Source of the DNA: a virus
Direction: 5' to 3' (one strand)
IMG/VR virus record: IMGVR_UViG_3300005613_000413
Span: 1-24,027 of that record
Length of the DNA: 24,027 bases
Shown here: positions 21,961-24,027 of the stretch, in pieces
How the letters are laid out: each line of letters begins with the position of its first letter
How positions within the stretch are numbered: the stretch's first letter is position 1
Notes under the pieces: generated by a model
What the model saw: the letters and a program-made list of their open reading frames with translations, nothing else
Databases searched by the model: none
What the model was told of the DNA's origin: nothing
Made by a program: the position numbers and the translations under genes

Positions 21961-21993
21961 CATTTCTCCTTTCTCGGTTAAAGGTTGTAATAT
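21961..21993 (-). repeat. 33-nt direct repeat, downstream copy
   Basis: About 27 of 33 positions match the copy at 22708-22740 without gaps. It includes a Shine-Dalgarno and ATG, but here the ATG is followed by ATA TAA, so nothing is translated. The copies bracket the PAPS-reductase-like gene. The following 30 nt up to the hairpin hold nothing I can identify. Confidence 0.6.
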
Positions 21994-22710
21994 TTATTCT
22001 CCATAAATCCACCAACGAAACATCTCTTTTCCATCTTTCCAACGAAGAACCGACTTTTTACCTTGCTTTATTCTGTTTTCATATAGCTTGCAAAAAGCCT
22101 TTTCAAAAGCTCTTGCATATTTAGGATATCGAATTAACTCTTTTATTCTCATTTTTTTGCTTGCCTGTGGACAAAAAAGACACCCAAGCCTTTTAAAGCC
22201 TTCATCATATAGCTTGCAATAAGGCAGACTGTATTTACCTATAAAATACCAGATATCCGCATCAGTCCAATCAATTATCGGATGGACAAATTTTTTGCCT
22301 TTTCCTTTATAACAGCTTTCAACCATTTGTCTTTTTTCTCTTTGTCTGCTTTCATCCCATCGAATACCAACAAGACAAGTTCTGCCATTACCCGATTTCT
22401 CCTTTAATATTTCACAGCACCAACGAGATTGACGTAATGGAAAGCCTTTTGTTTGTAGTTTTTTTAAGAAAGGCTCTTGCCATGCTCTTTCAAACTTAAC
22501 GTCTGGATGTTCTTGCCTTATAAATTTAACCAGCTCAGGCGGATCGATAGTAGTATTATTATAATGCGAATCATATTTAACATCAGCCATATTTGCCAAT
22601 TCTTTTAGCACACAAGAATCCTTACCACCTGAAAAGCATAGATAATATCCTTCTGGCGGCTGGAAAGCCTGTAGCCTGTCTAATGTTTTATAGAGCTTTT
22701 CTTTATTCAT
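21994..22710 (-). CDS. PAPS-reductase-like PP-loop enzyme
   Basis: Encodes 238 aa from the ATG at 22710 (MNKEKLYKTLDRL), which has AAAGGAGAA directly before it; an earlier start at 22809 would overlap the membrane gene. The PP-loop SGGKDS is at 27-32, the Cys pair RWCCE at 96-100, GIRWDESRQR at 115-124, and GCLFCP at 176-181. The CC and CxxC can ligate a 4Fe-4S cluster, as in CysH- and DndC-like enzymes. It adenylates or moves sulfur; in phages it may serve nucleic acid modification or sulfur capture. Flanked by 33-nt repeats. Confidence 0.85.
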   Translation of the reverse strand: MNKEKLYKTLDRLQAFQPPEGYYLCFSGGKDSCVLKELANMADVKYDSHYNNTTIDPPELVKFIRQEHPDVKFERAWQEPFLKKLQTKGFPLRQSRWCCEILKEKSGNGRTCLVGIRWDESRQREKRQMVESCYKGKGKKFVHPIIDWTDADIWYFIGKYSLPYCKLYDEGFKRLGCLFCPQASKKMRIKELIRYPKYARAFEKAFCKLYENRIKQGKKSVLRWKDGKEMFRWWIYGE

Positions 22711-22740
22711 TTCTCCTTTTTCGGTTAGGGTTGTTAATAT
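22708..22740 (-). repeat. 33-nt direct repeat, upstream copy
   Basis: Spans the end of the membrane protein gene, the ribosome binding site and the ATG of the PAPS-reductase-like gene. Its partner is at 21961-21993. In both copies the preceding gene's stop codon lies at or next to the far end, then TAACC, GA, AAAGGAGAA and ATG. Confidence 0.6.
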
Positions 22741-23081
22741 TTTATTAATCTTATAATATCTCTTAATGCATAATATTCCGGATTGAATATTTGTGTTATG
22801 GTAAACCATACAAGAATAAAAGAAAAAAATGAAATAATACCCAACATCATAGTAGTAAATATATTTATGTTAAATTCATCCCAATCTTTTACTTTCCTTG
22901 CGCTAATGTAACATATTATACCTGATAATATAAAAACTACTAATGGAACAACCCCCTCTATTATCTTCTGCTTTACAACTATGGGATACACATAATCAGC
23001 TGATTGCCCAATACCTTTGCCTAATGCTATAATAGCATTTTCTACTTTTTCAACCAAAACTGTTACTGTTGAATCTTGCAT
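22734..23081 (-). CDS. Two-helix membrane protein
   Basis: Encodes 115 aa with AAAGGA 7 nt before the ATG. The first 38 residues are soluble (EKVENAIIALGKGIGQSADY), then two membrane helices at about 42-60 (EGVVPLVVFILSGIICYIS) and 74-98 (IFTTMMLGIISFFSFILVWF), with a charged loop between. Size and layout resemble phage membrane proteins annotated as holin-like, but no endolysin is visible nearby, so I leave the function open. Confidence 0.65.
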   Translation of the reverse strand: MQDSTVTVLVEKVENAIIALGKGIGQSADYVYPIVVKQKIIEGVVPLVVFILSGIICYISARKVKDWDEFNINIFTTMMLGIISFFSFILVWFTITQIFNPEYYALRDIIRLIKY

Positions 23082-23157
23082 TTTTCAATCCTTTCTGTTA
23101 AGGTTATGCTTGTTGTACGAAGAGACAGCTTTCCTTATTATTTCTTTGGCGCTGGTT

Positions 23158-23364
23158 TTATTCAGGTTTAATTACCTCACATTTTTTTGTTATTGTATCT
23201 ATTGATACCGTTAAATATTCACCGTATTTCATCCACTCTTTACATGCTGATTCAATTTCTTCTTTCTTTTCTTCTTTCTCATCTTCATCTACTATATCTT
23301 CGATAGCATCGCTCACAGCATACATTAAAGCATCTGGGTCTTTCATTGTAATTTGTATTTTCAT
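23158..23364 (-). CDS. Acidic hypothetical protein
   Basis: Encodes 68 aa with GGATAGG before the ATG. The middle is an extremely acidic/lysine helix (DEDEKEEKKEEIESACKEWM), and the end predicts a beta hairpin (GEYLTVSIDTITKKCEVI). No domain is recognised. Small acidic proteins of this kind sometimes mimic DNA or bind host factors, but nothing here demonstrates that. The 76 nt up to the next gene hold nothing obvious. Confidence 0.55.
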   Translation of the reverse strand: MKIQITMKDPDALMYAVSDAIEDIVDEDEKEEKKEEIESACKEWMKYGEYLTVSIDTITKKCEVIKPE

Positions 23365-23394
23365 TTCCTATCCTTTTCTTAGCGCCAACTCTGT

Positions 23395-23574
23395 TTACGC
23401 TTCTCCGTGTACAACTTCCTTAGCCTGTTGGCGGTGCAAGTCTCTTATTGGCTGGTTAATATATCTATCCCACAAATATTCAAGCGTGGCTTTGCGCATC
23501 CTTGGGGTAGTAAACTCCATTCCGCGAACGCACGTTTTAAGACCTTTAAAATCAGGGTCAAGTTTTTTACTCAT
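23395..23574 (-). CDS. Small hypothetical protein
   Basis: Encodes 59 aa from the ATG at 23574 (MSKKLDPDFKGLKTCVRGME); a GTG two codons earlier is possible. AGGCGG lies about 5 nt before the ATG. The rest (FTTPRMRKATLEYLWDRYIN, then QPIRDLHRQQAKEV) is basic and helical. Not recognised. The 30-nt gap to the next gene is ordinary. Confidence 0.55.
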   Translation of the reverse strand: MSKKLDPDFKGLKTCVRGMEFTTPRMRKATLEYLWDRYINQPIRDLHRQQAKEVVHGEA

Positions 23575-23727
23575 AAGCACCGCCTTTCATTTTTGTTGCG
23601 CATGGCATTTAACGTTCCCGCAAACGGGTGAAGTGTGGCGTGGCATTTGCGTATACGCCACTTTAACCTACTGCCATGCATGACGCACCATACCGCACTA
23701 AGTGACCACACATTTCACCCTTTGTTC
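23575..23727. other. Intergenic segment with inverted repeats
   Basis: About 150 nt without a supported gene, and visibly richer in G and C than its surroundings. It holds GTGGCGT/ACGCCAC as a 7-bp stem around a 13-nt loop (near 23636-23662), a CCCGCAAACGGG hairpin near 23628, and repeated TGGCATTT elements. Only trivially short reading frames occur. It could be a regulatory or structured RNA region, or a scar of DNA exchange. Confidence 0.4.
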
Positions 23728-24003
23728 TCACGCATGATGAAGTTGCGCTAAGACTGCATTCCATTTTTTATTCACATCATCAAAAACAGATTTTGGCAAC
23801 TCAATAGCAAGACACATAACAGCTTTTGACATTTCAGAAATTTCTTCATACGCTGTATTGTTGGAATGTTGCGAAAGTTCCTCCAGTAGTGGCGCAACAT
23901 CTTCCCATTTTACATACACATCATACTTACCTATAGCAGAATCATTCACTGGCAATATCAAAGCATCACCATCTATACAATATTTTTTTATTCGTTGTGC
24001 CAT
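23728..24003 (-). CDS. Hypothetical protein
   Basis: Encodes 91 aa with GAAAGGAAA 5-6 nt before the ATG. Begins MAQRIKKYCIDGDALILPVN, continues with a beta/helix mix (YDVYVKWEDVAPLLEELSQH) and ends in an amphipathic helix (KSVFDDVNKKWNAVLAQLHH). The KYDVYVKWEDVAPLLEEL stretch is of a type common in small phage proteins of unknown function. It is the first gene of the window in transcription order. Confidence 0.6.
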   Translation of the reverse strand: MAQRIKKYCIDGDALILPVNDSAIGKYDVYVKWEDVAPLLEELSQHSNNTAYEEISEMSKAVMCLAIELPKSVFDDVNKKWNAVLAQLHHA

Positions 24004-24027
24004 ATAATTTCCTTTCGCAATTTACAA

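Noticed and set aside
22711-22809. Longer N-terminus for the PAPS-reductase-like protein
   Set aside because: It would overlap the membrane protein gene by about 76 nt, and the ATG at 22710 has an excellent AAAGGAGAA.
22734-23081. Holin call for the two-helix membrane protein
   Set aside because: No endolysin or spanin is visible nearby and the long soluble N-terminus is atypical, so only a membrane protein is claimed.
1-24027. tRNA genes, CRISPR arrays, insertion sequences, attachment sites
   Set aside because: No cloverleaf-like segments, regularly spaced repeats, transposase or integrase genes were found by reading both strands.

Overview
The window is a stretch of a bacterial virus genome (tailed dsDNA phage or prophage, Caudoviricetes, contractile-tail or myovirus type). 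Every gene I accept lies on the minus strand, so the transcription order runs from position 24027 down to 1. Genes are packed end to end with ATGA/TAATG overlaps and mostly clear GGAGG-type ribosome binding sites. The head-tail set (DUF1073-type portal, Mu gpF-like protein, DUF2213-type protease, DUF2184-type capsid, DUF4054-type connector, DUF3383-type sheath, DUF3277-type tube, Pam3 gp18-like plug) resembles Bcep781/Pam3-like myoviruses. I see no integrase, replication gene or tRNA, and the host cannot be named from this window. Family assignments come from recognising sequence patterns, not from searches.

Region 1 (24027-20240, read right to left) is an early or accessory block of small genes. 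It holds three hypotheticals, a two-helix membrane protein, a PAPS-reductase-like PP-loop enzyme flanked by 33-nt direct repeats, a strong hairpin, a zinc-ribbon microprotein, an HNH-like protein, a 34-aa one-helix membrane peptide, 39-aa and 51-aa ORFs, a ribbon-helix-helix-like protein, a protein resembling the Tad1/Acb2 anti-Thoeris/anti-CBASS signal sponges, and a basic 79-aa protein.

Region 2 (20236-17644) is an AT-rich cassette of a ParB-like protein, a radical SAM enzyme, a glycosyltransferase resembling the TET-associated family (TAGT), and an unknown 93-aa protein. All are overlapping or nearly so, as expected for one operon. The combination suggests DNA base hypermodification, but no base-hydroxylating enzyme is in the window.

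Region 3 (17628-3332) holds packaging, head and tail genes: small terminase, a complete acyl carrier protein, large terminase, a small hypothetical, portal, a Cys-rich DUF1540-like protein, MuF-like protein, a small hypothetical, a structured leader with a terminator-like hairpin, a decoration-type protein, protease with an in-frame internal start for a scaffold, cement-like protein, capsid, connectors, a coiled-coil/membrane protein, neck terminator, sheath, tube, and a tail assembly chaperone with a canonical -1 slippery heptamer that opens a 92-codon extension.

Region 4 (3331-1) holds the tape measure, a Dit-like baseplate protein, a baseplate plug, and the start of a baseplate hub-type gene cut by the window edge.

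The points most worth checking are the ParB/radical SAM/TAGT cassette, the Tad1-like protein, the phage acyl carrier protein between the terminase genes, and the frameshifted chaperone.
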